Positions 8,069 through 16,279 of a stretch of DNA of 64,000 nucleotides are shown here, in pieces. This DNA comes from a virus. The stretch is taken from positions 44,515 through 108,514 of the IMG/VR virus record IMGVR_UViG_3300005613_004097; one strand, written 5' to 3'. The first letter of the stretch is position 1; each line of letters starts with the position of its first letter. The translations under genes and the position numbers were made by a program. Below the pieces are notes generated by a model. The model saw nothing but the letters and a program-made list of their open reading frames with translations. It was not told the DNA's origin and did no database searches.

Positions 8069-8371
8069 TTATTTATCGATCACTTTTCTGATCCAAACCT
8101 CGTTCTTTCTCATTATCTCATTTTCGATATCATCGATCGAAAAACCGAATCTTGATGCAACCAATAAGAGGTTTTGAAAGGTATCTGCCATTTCTTCGAG
8201 TATATTGTCTCTTACTTGGCTTTCAGTTTCGTTATGTGTTTTCATACCGATCGATTTATTGACCTCTCGTGCGAATTCACCCACTTCTTCATGGAATTTA
8301 CACATTGCCTTTTCAAGTGATTTATAATCCATTTGGTCAATTCTTTTAATGTCTTCGAGTGCTTTTTTCAT
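8069..8371 (-). CDS. MazG-like nucleotide pyrophosphohydrolase
   Basis: 100 residues, all-alpha. It has the MazG/dUTPase-like metal-binding pattern: CKFHEEVGEFAREV (ExxE) and ILEEMADTFQNLL (ExxD). Such enzymes hydrolyse NTPs to NMP and PPi and can blunt (p)ppGpp-type starvation responses in phage-infected cells. A paralogue forms the C-terminal domain of the protein at 61615-62349. Confidence 0.8.
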   Translation of the reverse strand: MKKALEDIKRIDQMDYKSLEKAMCKFHEEVGEFAREVNKSIGMKTHNETESQVRDNILEEMADTFQNLLLVASRFGFSIDDIENEIMRKNEVWIRKVIDK

Positions 8372-8429
8372 AGTATGTGATTTTTTGTTTATATCTCTGT
8401 TATTGCTTTATAATATTCTTCTATTTTGT

Positions 8430-8657
8430 TCATTTTAATATTTCATTTATTTTTATCCTTCTATTTTCTTTTATCCAATTGTTTCTTTTATCCTCCAATA
8501 ACAGGAAAATATATCGGTCAAATCCTTTGCCATAATGGCCTGAGAATTGATACGATTTATAGACCGCCTCTGATGACCTACATTTTTCCAAAAATCTTAC
8601 ATTAGGGTTTTCAATGTTACCATCATATTCAATTAGTATGTGAACAAACTCATTCAT
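8430..8657 (-). CDS. Small hypothetical protein
   Basis: 75 residues; its start overlaps the end of the upstream gene by 8 nt, indicating coupling. No motif recognised. Confidence 0.55.
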   Translation of the reverse strand: MNEFVHILIEYDGNIENPNVRFLEKCRSSEAVYKSYQFSGHYGKGFDRYIFLLLEDKRNNWIKENRRIKINEILK

Positions 8658-9021
8658 GTAATATTTTGTTTAATCTATATCTTCTTATGACATCTTTATT
8701 GTTCGTAAATACTCTATATTTTGATTCTCCAATAATTCTACCATCTTTTAGATTTAAATGTTCATGATTATAAGATCCTCTTATTCCTTTAAGAGGTGTT
8801 ATAACTTGCCATCCTGTGAAAGCATATCCGAATATGGTTCCCTTTCCAACATAGGAATCATATTCATCTATTTGAAATTGATAACCACCACCATTTTTAT
8901 AGTATTCTCCATCGGGTAAGATTATTCTATCAAACTCAACATATCCATTTGATATCAATTCATTTACCAATTCTTCTTCAAACTTTGTCTCTTTCATCAA
9001 TTTTTTGATTTCTTTTTTCAA
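8650..9021 (-). CDS. Hypothetical protein (TTG start)
   Basis: 123 residues. Start is a TTG at 9021 whose bases overlap the TGA stop of the tiny upstream ORF. The sequence contains a Gly-rich core (NGGGYQFQID, GKGTIFGYAF). No family recognised. Confidence 0.6.
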   Translation of the reverse strand: MKKEIKKLMKETKFEEELVNELISNGYVEFDRIILPDGEYYKNGGGYQFQIDEYDSYVGKGTIFGYAFTGWQVITPLKGIRGSYNHEHLNLKDGRIIGESKYRVFTNNKDVIRRYRLNKILHE

Positions 9022-9110
9022 CGATTCACCAACTTACCATTATAACGTATGGGAACAAGTTTAAACTCTTCAAAATTTTTTAATTGAACTACCTTTGGTT
9101 TATAACTCAT
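9018..9110 (-). CDS. Small ORF coupled between ligA and the next gene
   Basis: 30 residues, beginning MSYKPKVVQLKNFEEFKLVP. Its ATG overlaps the ligA stop (ATGA) and its TGA overlaps the TTG start of the following gene, so all three are translationally coupled. The tight packing supports a real gene; function unknown. Confidence 0.5.
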   Translation of the reverse strand: MSYKPKVVQLKNFEEFKLVPIRYNGKLVNR

Positions 9111-10939
9111 TTCAGTAATGTTTCAAGTTCTTCAACGGTCAGAATTTCACATCCAAGTGATATTGCTTTCTTTTCTTTTGCACTTCCACTTCCTTTCACC
9201 TTCATAACAAGATGTGTGGTTGTTTTACTCACAGATGAACCAACCTTACCACCTTTGCTGAGAATAATTTCATTGAGATCATTTCTACGAACTCCAGTGA
9301 ATACAAATACCTTACCATCAAGATCATTACTGACAGATTCTACCTTTTCAGTTCTTTTCCAAGTTATAGGTAGATCTTTCACGAATTGATAGAATTTATC
9401 CCAACCATCAAGATATGATTTTGCAGATGTTTCAGCAAATCCTTCAATTTCAATAATTTGATCAATAGTCGGTTTTTCTTCAAAATGTTCTAAAAGTAGT
9501 AACTTCTTCGATCCAAGTCCTTTAAACAATCCAGTCGCGTGTTGAAGTTTTGAAAGTGTAACATCTTTCATTTTTGACTGAATTGAATTGAATACAATAA
9601 GTGATTTTCTTTTACCGAAGCCTTCCAATTCATTCAATTTATCCGGAGTTGCTTCAAGAATTGATTTGATAGAGTTGTATCCAGCATCCCAAAGTTGTCT
9701 GATAACTCCTTCTGATACATTTTCAACACCAAGAATTTCAAAGAAAGCAACTGTTTGTTTGAATCTTTGCTCATCAGTTTCTGTTAGTGTGATAAGTTCA
9801 ACACCGTTTTCATTCCAATCTATGTTCGGAACATCTGGTATTTGAAACTCAACAGTTTCCAATACATCGTAAATGATGGGAATAACCATTCCTGATCTTT
9901 TGATAACAACTTTTGCACCAACGCCTAATCCCATATCCTTAACGAATCTAGCATTATTACCAGTGACATTTGAAATTGTAACTCCATCAAGTTTTACCGG
10001 ATCAACGTGTAGAGTGGGTTTTAGGTAACCCTGTTTTGAGATATTATAAGAGATTCCAATAATTTCAGTTTCAGCAGTTTGTTCAAAGTTAGGTGATTTG
10101 TATGCTCTTGCCCATACAGGATTATTTGATGAAGTTTCTCTACCCAATTCTTCTTGTTCCTTTAAAAAATCCACCTCGATGATAAGTCCATCTATCTCGA
10201 ATTCTTTTGACCATTCATCGAAAAGAGATTGGAGATGGTCTTCTGTCAATTCATTTATGTTTTTTACTTCAAAGGGAACAGTTGTATCTTGTCCGTTATT
10301 CAGTTCAGTCAATAGTTCACTTTTTGTCATAAATGAATTTTCGAAATCTTTTTTGAATTTAGCTCCATATTTAATGTAGTGAATATCTTTCAATGGCTCT
10401 GTAACTTCTTTTGAGTTGAGAAGTCCAGCTACAAGGTTTCTTGGATTGGCAAAGTCAGCGGCATATTTTTCCAAAAAGGTTGATTTTTTCATCATTACCT
10501 CACCGTATGTGAATTCAAACATAGAATTCTGAGATAGTTTATTACCCATCAGTTGATAATGTTTATCGGATTTTTGTCCGAATTCACCATCACCTCTTGT
10601 GAATGCTTCTCCTGTAATTTCATTCACGCAAAGTGAAAGACCATCATATTTAGGTGTGATAACAACGGTTTGTGATGGATTGATTTCTTTGTTTCTACAC
10701 CAATCGAATATTTCATCGATTGTTTTTACTTTGTTCATTGAAGCCATTTCTATTGGAAGTTTGGCTTTTCTTGATTCGTCTTTTATCTCATGTCCTACTT
10801 TATCAAGTATAGGATTATGGGGATCCAATTCTTGCAGTTCTTCTATCAGAATATCATATTCTGAATCAGAGATTATTGGTTTTCCAAGACGGTAAGCCTT
10901 ATTGGCCTTATCGATTTTTTCTATTAGTTGTTCTATCAT
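9107..10939 (-). CDS. ligA: NAD+-dependent DNA ligase
   Basis: About 610 residues from the ATG at 10939 (MIEQLIEKID), which matches the usual LigA start; an upstream TTG at 10987 would add 16 residues overlapping the preceding ORF. Domain Ia carries the ISDSEYD NMN-binding motif. The adenylation domain carries PKYDGLSL with the nucleophilic Lys. An OB-fold, helix-hairpin-helix repeats (ELEGFGKRKS, KGLGSKK, EIEGFAETSA) and a C-terminal BRCT domain follow. The Cys4 zinc finger usually found between OB and HhH is not visible. It seals nicks in phage DNA replication and repair. Confidence 0.93.
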   Translation of the reverse strand: MIEQLIEKIDKANKAYRLGKPIISDSEYDILIEELQELDPHNPILDKVGHEIKDESRKAKLPIEMASMNKVKTIDEIFDWCRNKEINPSQTVVITPKYDGLSLCVNEITGEAFTRGDGEFGQKSDKHYQLMGNKLSQNSMFEFTYGEVMMKKSTFLEKYAADFANPRNLVAGLLNSKEVTEPLKDIHYIKYGAKFKKDFENSFMTKSELLTELNNGQDTTVPFEVKNINELTEDHLQSLFDEWSKEFEIDGLIIEVDFLKEQEELGRETSSNNPVWARAYKSPNFEQTAETEIIGISYNISKQGYLKPTLHVDPVKLDGVTISNVTGNNARFVKDMGLGVGAKVVIKRSGMVIPIIYDVLETVEFQIPDVPNIDWNENGVELITLTETDEQRFKQTVAFFEILGVENVSEGVIRQLWDAGYNSIKSILEATPDKLNELEGFGKRKSLIVFNSIQSKMKDVTLSKLQHATGLFKGLGSKKLLLLEHFEEKPTIDQIIEIEGFAETSAKSYLDGWDKFYQFVKDLPITWKRTEKVESVSNDLDGKVFVFTGVRRNDLNEIILSKGGKVGSSVSKTTTHLVMKVKGSGSAKEKKAISLGCEILTVEELETLLK

Positions 10940-10970
10940 TCGATTGTAATTTTGACAAAGATAATAAAGT

Positions 10971-11129
10971 TCAGTTAATAATACCAAGTTGTTTTAATTT
11001 ATATCTCCTATTTTCTTGTATATCTATTTGAAGATTGCTCGGATGTACTGATCTTGGTTTACCTCTATTGTCAAAGTTACTCACCAATAAACAACTTTCA
11101 AGTGATTTTGAAAGTACTACCACTTCCAT
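10971..11129 (-). CDS. Small hypothetical protein upstream of ligA
   Basis: 52 residues; ATG at 11129 overlaps the stop of the preceding ORF (TAATG). The C-terminus (RGKPRSVHPSNLQIDI, then KLKQLGIIN) is charged and coding-like. Part of the coupled chain leading into ligA. Confidence 0.55.
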   Translation of the reverse strand: MEVVVLSKSLESCLLVSNFDNRGKPRSVHPSNLQIDIQENRRYKLKQLGIIN

Positions 11130-11278
11130 TAAATTATTGTGATAGTATGTGCATTTTTTTCATTTTCAGCAAACCTCACCTTTGTTCCAACAGGAAAACA
11201 TTCACTCAGGTATTCATCAACCTCTTTTATATTACAAAGTGATTTATGTATCTCATAATCGTATTTCTTAAAATTCAT
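11129..11278 (-). CDS. Small hypothetical protein
   Basis: 49 residues beginning MNFKKYDYEIHKSL. It overlaps the end of the upstream gene by 11 nt and shares bases with the next start. No domain recognised. Confidence 0.5.
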   Translation of the reverse strand: MNFKKYDYEIHKSLCNIKEVDEYLSECFPVGTKVRFAENEKNAHTITII

Positions 11279-11561
11279 CAGGTGACATATAAAGATTCTC
11301 ACTTATCAGTTGTCTATCATCAGGATCAAATGAAGATACACCATAAATAATTTGTCCTTCACGATAAGCTATTTCATAAGCTTCTTTTCTTGAAACAAAC
11401 CTCTTATTCGATGTTAAGAATCCAAAATCTTTTCTATTGGTTGGCATCTCAGATTGGGGAACATTGAAGAATTCTAATGTTTCAATACAATCAGAATGTC
11501 TATAACCGGTGATTATTTTTCCTTTGAAAAGGACTGCTGAACAAAGTATTCTTTCTCTCAT
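11268..11561 (-). CDS. Conserved phage hypothetical protein
   Basis: 97 residues. The layout (ILCSAVLFKGKIITGYRHSD, then a GFLTSNKRFVSRKEAYEIA segment) resembles a small protein of unknown function common in phages. It is the first gene after tRNA-Arg in the leftward direction. Confidence 0.65.
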   Translation of the reverse strand: MRERILCSAVLFKGKIITGYRHSDCIETLEFFNVPQSEMPTNRKDFGFLTSNKRFVSRKEAYEIAYREGQIIYGVSSFDPDDRQLISENLYMSPDEF

Positions 11562-11576
11562 TTTAACTTTTTTGTG

Positions 11577-11640
<64 letters not shown>

Positions 11641-11650
<10 letters not shown>

Positions 11651-11763
11651 TTTAAATTACATTTAAAACAATCATAAGCTGAATCAACTCCTCCATCACA
11701 GTTACATACTTGATAAGAGAAAATATGATTCAACTTTGATATTATTTTATGTATCCTTTTCAT
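11641..11763 (-). CDS. Small Cys-rich (zinc-ribbon-like) protein
   Basis: 40 residues ending VCNCDGGVDSAYDCFKCNLK with CxC and CxxC pairs that could bind zinc. Its ATG shares one base with the stop of the upstream gene and its stop lies inside the 5' end of tRNA-Arg, so it overlaps the tRNA by 10 nt. Confidence 0.5.
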
Positions 11764-12044
11764 CAAGATTCTGTGACCTGAGAAGAACTCACTTCATCAT
11801 ATGCACAATTCGCAACAATGTAGGCATCGCTGAAAAGTGACCAATCAAGTTTGTTTTCATGGCAGAATTCAACAGAATCCATGTTGTATTTTTTGATGAG
11901 TCTCAGTTCAGGTTCATAATTTTTCAGCTCTTTACGAACTTGATCATCATCGAGAAAATCCGGTGAGTCCATGAATTCGACAATAGACATGTACTTATCT
12001 TCCAAACTGAGCTGTCTTAGGTTTTTAACTTTTTCTAGATTCAT
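11763..12044 (-). CDS. Hypothetical acidic protein
   Basis: 93 residues, helical and acidic, no recognised domain. A TATATTTG box lies 37 nt upstream of the start. Confidence 0.6.
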   Translation of the reverse strand: MNLEKVKNLRQLSLEDKYMSIVEFMDSPDFLDDDQVRKELKNYEPELRLIKKYNMDSVEFCHENKLDWSLFSDAYIVANCAYDEVSSSQVTES

Positions 12045-12081
12045 TTTTTTTTTGTTTTTATTGATTAATTATTAAGAAATA

Positions 12082-12089
12082 CAAATATA
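12082..12089 (-). promoter_or_regulatory. Bacteroidota-type -7 box TATATTTG
   Basis: It lies between two leftward genes and 37 nt upstream of ATG 12044. Confidence 0.5.
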
Positions 12090-12103
12090 AGGAATAATTT
12101 ACA

Positions 12104-12187
12104 TTATACCAAATGATCTGAAACCAGATCTTCAAATTCCTGTGGATGTGATTCCTTTACCTGTTTTTCTGTTAATTTAATTTTCAT
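12104..12187 (-). CDS. Possible 27-residue ORF
   Basis: Reads MKIKLTEKQVKESHPQEFED and ends DHLV. It lies in the gap between the membrane-protein gene and the next gene, with coding-like composition but no other support. Confidence 0.35.
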   Translation of the reverse strand: MKIKLTEKQVKESHPQEFEDLVSDHLV

Positions 12188-12207
12188 GTTATTGTTATTG
12201 ATTTATT

Positions 12208-12585
12208 TTAAAATATTTTTTCTAAAAGTTGAGTTGCTTTTTCAATATCAAGTGAATTGTTCCAAAGAAATGCGCCAATATAAGGTACACCGACATAAAC
12301 TATGGACAATGATATGGAGTGTAATAGTATGGATGTGAGAAAGAAAATGATCCAACTTGATTCTTTGATTTTTTGTATGGTCTTGTTATCCCGTATGAAA
12401 TCGTTGGTCAGTATTACTAACATTAAAAATGGGAAAACAAGACCAAGATGTAATGCAACAAAAAAGAAGTATGCAATTCCAATTAAAACGGCAAGTATTT
12501 TCAGTGAAAGTAAGAAATTGAATGCAATGAAAAGTAGTGATGCTATTCCAATAATTGATACGATTGTTTTATCTATTTTTTTCAT
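12208..12585 (-). CDS. Multi-pass membrane protein, unknown function
   Basis: 125 residues with three to four hydrophobic segments (about residues 8-28, 30-60 and 75-105). No family recognised. TACATTTG lies exactly 4 nt before the ATG. Confidence 0.6.
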   Translation of the reverse strand: MKKIDKTIVSIIGIASLLFIAFNFLLSLKILAVLIGIAYFFFVALHLGLVFPFLMLVILTNDFIRDNKTIQKIKESSWIIFFLTSILLHSISLSIVYVGVPYIGAFLWNNSLDIEKATQLLEKIF

Positions 12586-12589
12586 GCAA

Positions 12590-12597
12590 CAAATGTA
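12590..12597 (-). promoter_or_regulatory. TACATTTG promoter box, 4 nt from start
   Basis: Bacteroidota -7 element (TAnnTTTG) with 4 nt to ATG 12585, implying a leaderless message. Confidence 0.6.
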
Positions 12598-12609
12598 AGG
12601 AATTTTTTA

Positions 12610-12789
12610 TCAAAAAAATTGTAGCTCATACATTGAGGCATTGTGAGAGTAGAGTATATGTGGTTCTCTTACTGCAGACCCATATAGATTCCGATCAACA
12701 ACTTCTTTGACTGTCTCATAGGAGATTTGATAAGGCCATTCACTAATGCCCAATTCCCATAATTTAAGTTTTCTAAGTTGTTTTTTCAT
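12610..12789 (-). CDS. Small hypothetical protein
   Basis: 59 residues from ATG 12789 (MKKQLRKLKLWELG). The start overlaps the stop of the zinc-finger gene as ATGA. A longer in-frame extension upstream exists but only shadows that gene. Confidence 0.55.
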   Translation of the reverse strand: MKKQLRKLKLWELGISEWPYQISYETVKEVVDRNLYGSAVREPHILYSHNASMYELQFF

Positions 12790-13010
12790 ATTCCAAGTTG
12801 TCTGAGCTTTTTTCTTCTCAGTTCTTTTTTTCTTTCTGATGGATTGAGATATTTCATCTTTGTCCTGTAATTTGAGGCACATTTTTTTGAACAGGACAAA
12901 CCCCATCCTCGTTTAAGATTTCTATTATCAGGCTTGAATTTTTGATCACAGAAAATACAATTTCTCATACCATCATCACAATTTTTCAGAGCTTCCTCAA
13001 ATATGTTCAT
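12786..13010 (-). CDS. Zinc-finger protein
   Basis: 74 residues. CIFCDQKF, then LSCSKKCAS, give two Cys pairs forming a treble-clef-like finger typical of phage HNH-adjacent or regulatory proteins; the C-terminal half is very basic. Start chosen at ATG 13010 because TATATTTG lies 4 nt upstream. Confidence 0.65.
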   Translation of the reverse strand: MNIFEEALKNCDDGMRNCIFCDQKFKPDNRNLKRGWGLSCSKKCASNYRTKMKYLNPSERKKELRRKKLRQLGI

Positions 13011-13014
13011 TTTA

Positions 13015-13022
13015 CAAATATA
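13015..13022 (-). promoter_or_regulatory. TATATTTG promoter box, 4 nt from start
   Basis: TTTTTG about 18 nt further upstream could be the -33 element. Confidence 0.65.
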
Positions 13023-13048
13023 ATAAAATAAAGAGAAAATCAAAAATC

Positions 13049-13058
13049 TTAATATATA
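13049..13058 (+). promoter_or_regulatory. Phage-type (late) promoter TTAATATATA
   Basis: It lies 22 nt before ATG 13081 of the first tail gene and points rightward. Confidence 0.55.
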
Positions 13059-13080
13059 ACAAAAAACTAATAATAGCATC

Positions 13081-16000
13081 ATGCCAATTCAAAGTTCATT
13101 TGCAACAGTCGCAGAACAGATTCTAGCCTATAACAGCAATATTGTTGAAATACTCACAAAGATAAATTCGCTTTCGACCACGACCGATCCTTCGGTTGAT
13201 GTGAGAATATTCGATGCGACCGGACAACAGAACAGTTATTCATTGCCATCATTTTCATATTTGAAGAGTGAAATAGAAAGATTGAACAATTCGATAAACT
13301 CACTTTATTCGATAGACACGAACGGTGCATTGATACAGACATCAAATCGAAATAAATTCAAGAAAATAATAACAGTGGACCTCAATCGCGAACCCAATCC
13401 GATAGATCAATTGCCACCGGTGACCCAGTTCAGATCATCAAAGAATTGGATATTCGATGGACTTTTGAATCCTTTGTTATCGGTAGAGATTGATCTATCT
13501 GATAAGATCGAGAACAATGTCAGAAAATGTCTTACTAGAAGATACATAGTTGAATTCAATCGCGATTCTGCTGGTGAACTCACCACATTAGGTCAGGCAG
13601 CTTTATCAGAATTCAATCAATTGTTCAGAGGTAGAACAGATATTGATCTTCAGGAATTTGAGAATTGGCACAGAACCACATCTGGTGTTGTATCTCCCTT
13701 GAGCCCGAATTATGATGAGCAGATGTTCGATATAGAACCTAATAATCTACTTTGGGATGGTGTTTTCAATGTATTGGAAATTGAAGAAGATACTGTGAAT
13801 CGAAAATTATGGTATAGGATCAATACACTTGATTATATTGTGAATGATACTTTGGAAGTAAAGCAATTGGTCGTTGGTGATGAGGTGATAATAAATCAGA
13901 CCATCTCAAATACGCGATACAAGATAATTGAAGTTTCAACCACTGAGTCAAATCCAAGGATAAGACTCGAGCGAGTTGAAGGACTTCAACCAGTTCCTGT
14001 CGGTGTTGGCACACTCAAGATATATTCGCCAGTGATATACACGAAAAGATTGAGAGTTTCTATTGGTTACAATGAGAGAAACATAGTTTTTGTCAAGGCA
14101 ATGAATGCAGATAACAACTTAATTGCAAAAAGTTGGTCCAAAGGAATAGGTTTTTATACTGGAGATCTTACATTAAGGTCAAATGATTCATTCAATGGAC
14201 AGACACTTGAACAATATTATGTGAGTCAGGTGTATGACTATGGTAAAGTTCTTTCAGACCTTGTTGCAAAAAAGACACCGAACACATTGGCGGGTAATCC
14301 CAACCCAGTGACATTGAATCCCGACAATTTCAAAGTTGTTCAGATAAACAAACACTTGACCGATACACCTGATGCCAATATCGTTAAGAACAAACACAAT
14401 TATACAGTTTCTTTGAAAAATGAGATCAAACAGGTTCAAGAGGCAATATCTGATAGAAATAAGAAATTGAGAGTGACAAAATTTGCATCACAGGCAGCTA
14501 AAAAGAAGTTTGAGTTGGAAATTGATGAATTGAACAAAAAGAAAGTTTCAAAATCCAAGTTGCTTGCAACCACTGTCAATGAGATCCTTGATCTTACCAG
14601 AAACGACCAGACAAGGGTTGATCCGAAATACAGACTCAGAGGATTCTGGGAAATACCAGATGCAGTTGTTACAAGAGGAACAAAGCCACAGGAGATCATT
14701 CAGTTCAGAGTTCAATACAGATATGTCTCAAAGGATGGAAGAGAGCCGAATGTTGAATCATATAATATCAAAGAGCAGGGTCAGAATAAAACGGCAGCTT
14801 TTTCCAATTGGAATGAGTTCAAATCAGATGTTAGAAAAAGAACTTTCAACAAGGCAACTGGTGAATATCAGTGGCAGATCGAGAATGTTGAAGATGCAGA
14901 TACTCCAAATATCAATCAATTGGATATTCCCATAACTCAGAATGAGCGTGTTGAGATGAGAATAAAATCCATATCAGAGGTCGGTTATCCTGATTCACCG
15001 GTAGAATCTGAGTGGTCAGATATATTGACAGTTGATTTTCCTGATGATCTTAATGATGTTCTCACTGATAATCAATTCATATTACAGGAAGCATCAAAAG
15101 AGGATCTTAAAGTGAGTGTTGAATCTGAATTGAGTGCAAAAGGTCTTGATGAACACCTTGCAGAAACGACCATAATCAATAATAAGACATATTTACACGA
15201 TGCTTCTTCAATATTGAGTGGATTTCAAGATGCGAATGGTGTCTCTTTGGATCTTTTCCAATATTTGAACAGATTGGAAACAAGAATTAGACAGCTCGAA
15301 GAGCAAATAGCTAGAACGCGAGGTGAACTTGAAGTTGTTATTCTAAGGAACAATCAGGAATTTGTCATTGGATACAACTCTGAGACGGTATTCAATGTAG
15401 AGTGTGAAGATTATCTTGACTCTTTCTCAGGAACCGGTATACCATCTGGTAGAGTGTATGCAAATAACATTTATGTCATAAAGGACTTTGCAATTCGTAT
15501 AAAGAACCGTTCGGTTGAGTCCAATTTGGGACTTCTCAGTGATTCGTTATATAACAGTAATTCTGACTTTTACAATACACAGGTTCCTCAAGTTTTCTGG
15601 GTGAACCCACAGGATGAGCTTTTATTCTCAGATGTTTCAGGGGTTTCGAGAACTCAATTGAACAATCAGTTCTTATGGGCAGTGAATTATGAGACGATAA
15701 CATCACAATCCAATATTGTGAGTCGATTATCAGAGAATATCGGAAACAGTTTCGTTGCACAATCAAGTAATTCATTGACTGATTTCCTTTCTTTGGATGA
15801 GTATAATATTGGATACAGTGAGACACAGACATTGAATTTTGTTTCAAATAACTCATCACTTTTGGATAATTCAAAATGGGTTGATGATACTGTTTCAGTT
15901 GGATCCACAACCAAGTTCCTGACAACAATACATCCTGTCATAAATGAATTGGAAGATATTGTTGAAGACAATCAAGATAAGATCAAGACATTGGATGGTG

Positions 16001-16254
16001 GTGAGGAAATAATAATACCATTGAACATTTACTTCAAGATGAATGCTTTGGATAATACACTTACTGGTGCCAATTACGAATATGTTAATTTGAACAATCA
16101 AACAGAAACGGTCAAACATACTAAAAAATTGAAATTCCTATTGGAAGATGAATCTGAGAACAGACCTTTTAAATTCACAATAGTTTTCAATCTGAATAGA
16201 AATAAAGTAACTTTCGCAAGTCCAAGTAAAAATTACACAACAATAGTCAAGTAA
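13081..16254 (+). CDS. Large tail/baseplate structural protein with fibronectin-like domain
   Basis: 1057 residues, no signal peptide. The region near residues 525-660 reads as a fibronectin-III-like module (IQFRVQYRYVSKDG, then ERVEMRIKSISEVGYP and SEWSDILTVDFP), common in phage tail-tip proteins. A coiled coil follows near residue 740 (RLETRIRQLEEQIARTRGEL). The protein leads a rightward cluster of very large beta-rich proteins, consistent with a baseplate or tail fibre attachment component. Exact role not recognised. Confidence 0.7.
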   Translation: MPIQSSFATVAEQILAYNSNIVEILTKINSLSTTTDPSVDVRIFDATGQQNSYSLPSFSYLKSEIERLNNSINSLYSIDTNGALIQTSNRNKFKKIITVDLNREPNPIDQLPPVTQFRSSKNWIFDGLLNPLLSVEIDLSDKIENNVRKCLTRRYIVEFNRDSAGELTTLGQAALSEFNQLFRGRTDIDLQEFENWHRTTSGVVSPLSPNYDEQMFDIEPNNLLWDGVFNVLEIEEDTVNRKLWYRINTLDYIVNDTLEVKQLVVGDEVIINQTISNTRYKIIEVSTTESNPRIRLERVEGLQPVPVGVGTLKIYSPVIYTKRLRVSIGYNERNIVFVKAMNADNNLIAKSWSKGIGFYTGDLTLRSNDSFNGQTLEQYYVSQVYDYGKVLSDLVAKKTPNTLAGNPNPVTLNPDNFKVVQINKHLTDTPDANIVKNKHNYTVSLKNEIKQVQEAISDRNKKLRVTKFASQAAKKKFELEIDELNKKKVSKSKLLATTVNEILDLTRNDQTRVDPKYRLRGFWEIPDAVVTRGTKPQEIIQFRVQYRYVSKDGREPNVESYNIKEQGQNKTAAFSNWNEFKSDVRKRTFNKATGEYQWQIENVEDADTPNINQLDIPITQNERVEMRIKSISEVGYPDSPVESEWSDILTVDFPDDLNDVLTDNQFILQEASKEDLKVSVESELSAKGLDEHLAETTIINNKTYLHDASSILSGFQDANGVSLDLFQYLNRLETRIRQLEEQIARTRGELEVVILRNNQEFVIGYNSETVFNVECEDYLDSFSGTGIPSGRVYANNIYVIKDFAIRIKNRSVESNLGLLSDSLYNSNSDFYNTQVPQVFWVNPQDELLFSDVSGVSRTQLNNQFLWAVNYETITSQSNIVSRLSENIGNSFVAQSSNSLTDFLSLDEYNIGYSETQTLNFVSNNSSLLDNSKWVDDTVSVGSTTKFLTTIHPVINELEDIVEDNQDKIKTLDGGEEIIIPLNIYFKMNALDNTLTGANYEYVNLNNQTETVKHTKKLKFLLEDESENRPFKFTIVFNLNRNKVTFASPSKNYTTIVK

Positions 16255-16265
16255 GTTGTAACTTT

Positions 16266-16275
16266 TCAATATATA
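16266..16275 (+). promoter_or_regulatory. Phage-type promoter TCAATATATA
   Basis: It lies exactly 4 nt before ATG 16280. Confidence 0.55.
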
Positions 16276-16279
16276 ACCT

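Noticed and set aside
10940-10987. TTG at 10987 as the ligA start
   Set aside because: It would overlap the preceding 52-residue gene, and the ATG at 10939 gives the normal LigA N-terminus.
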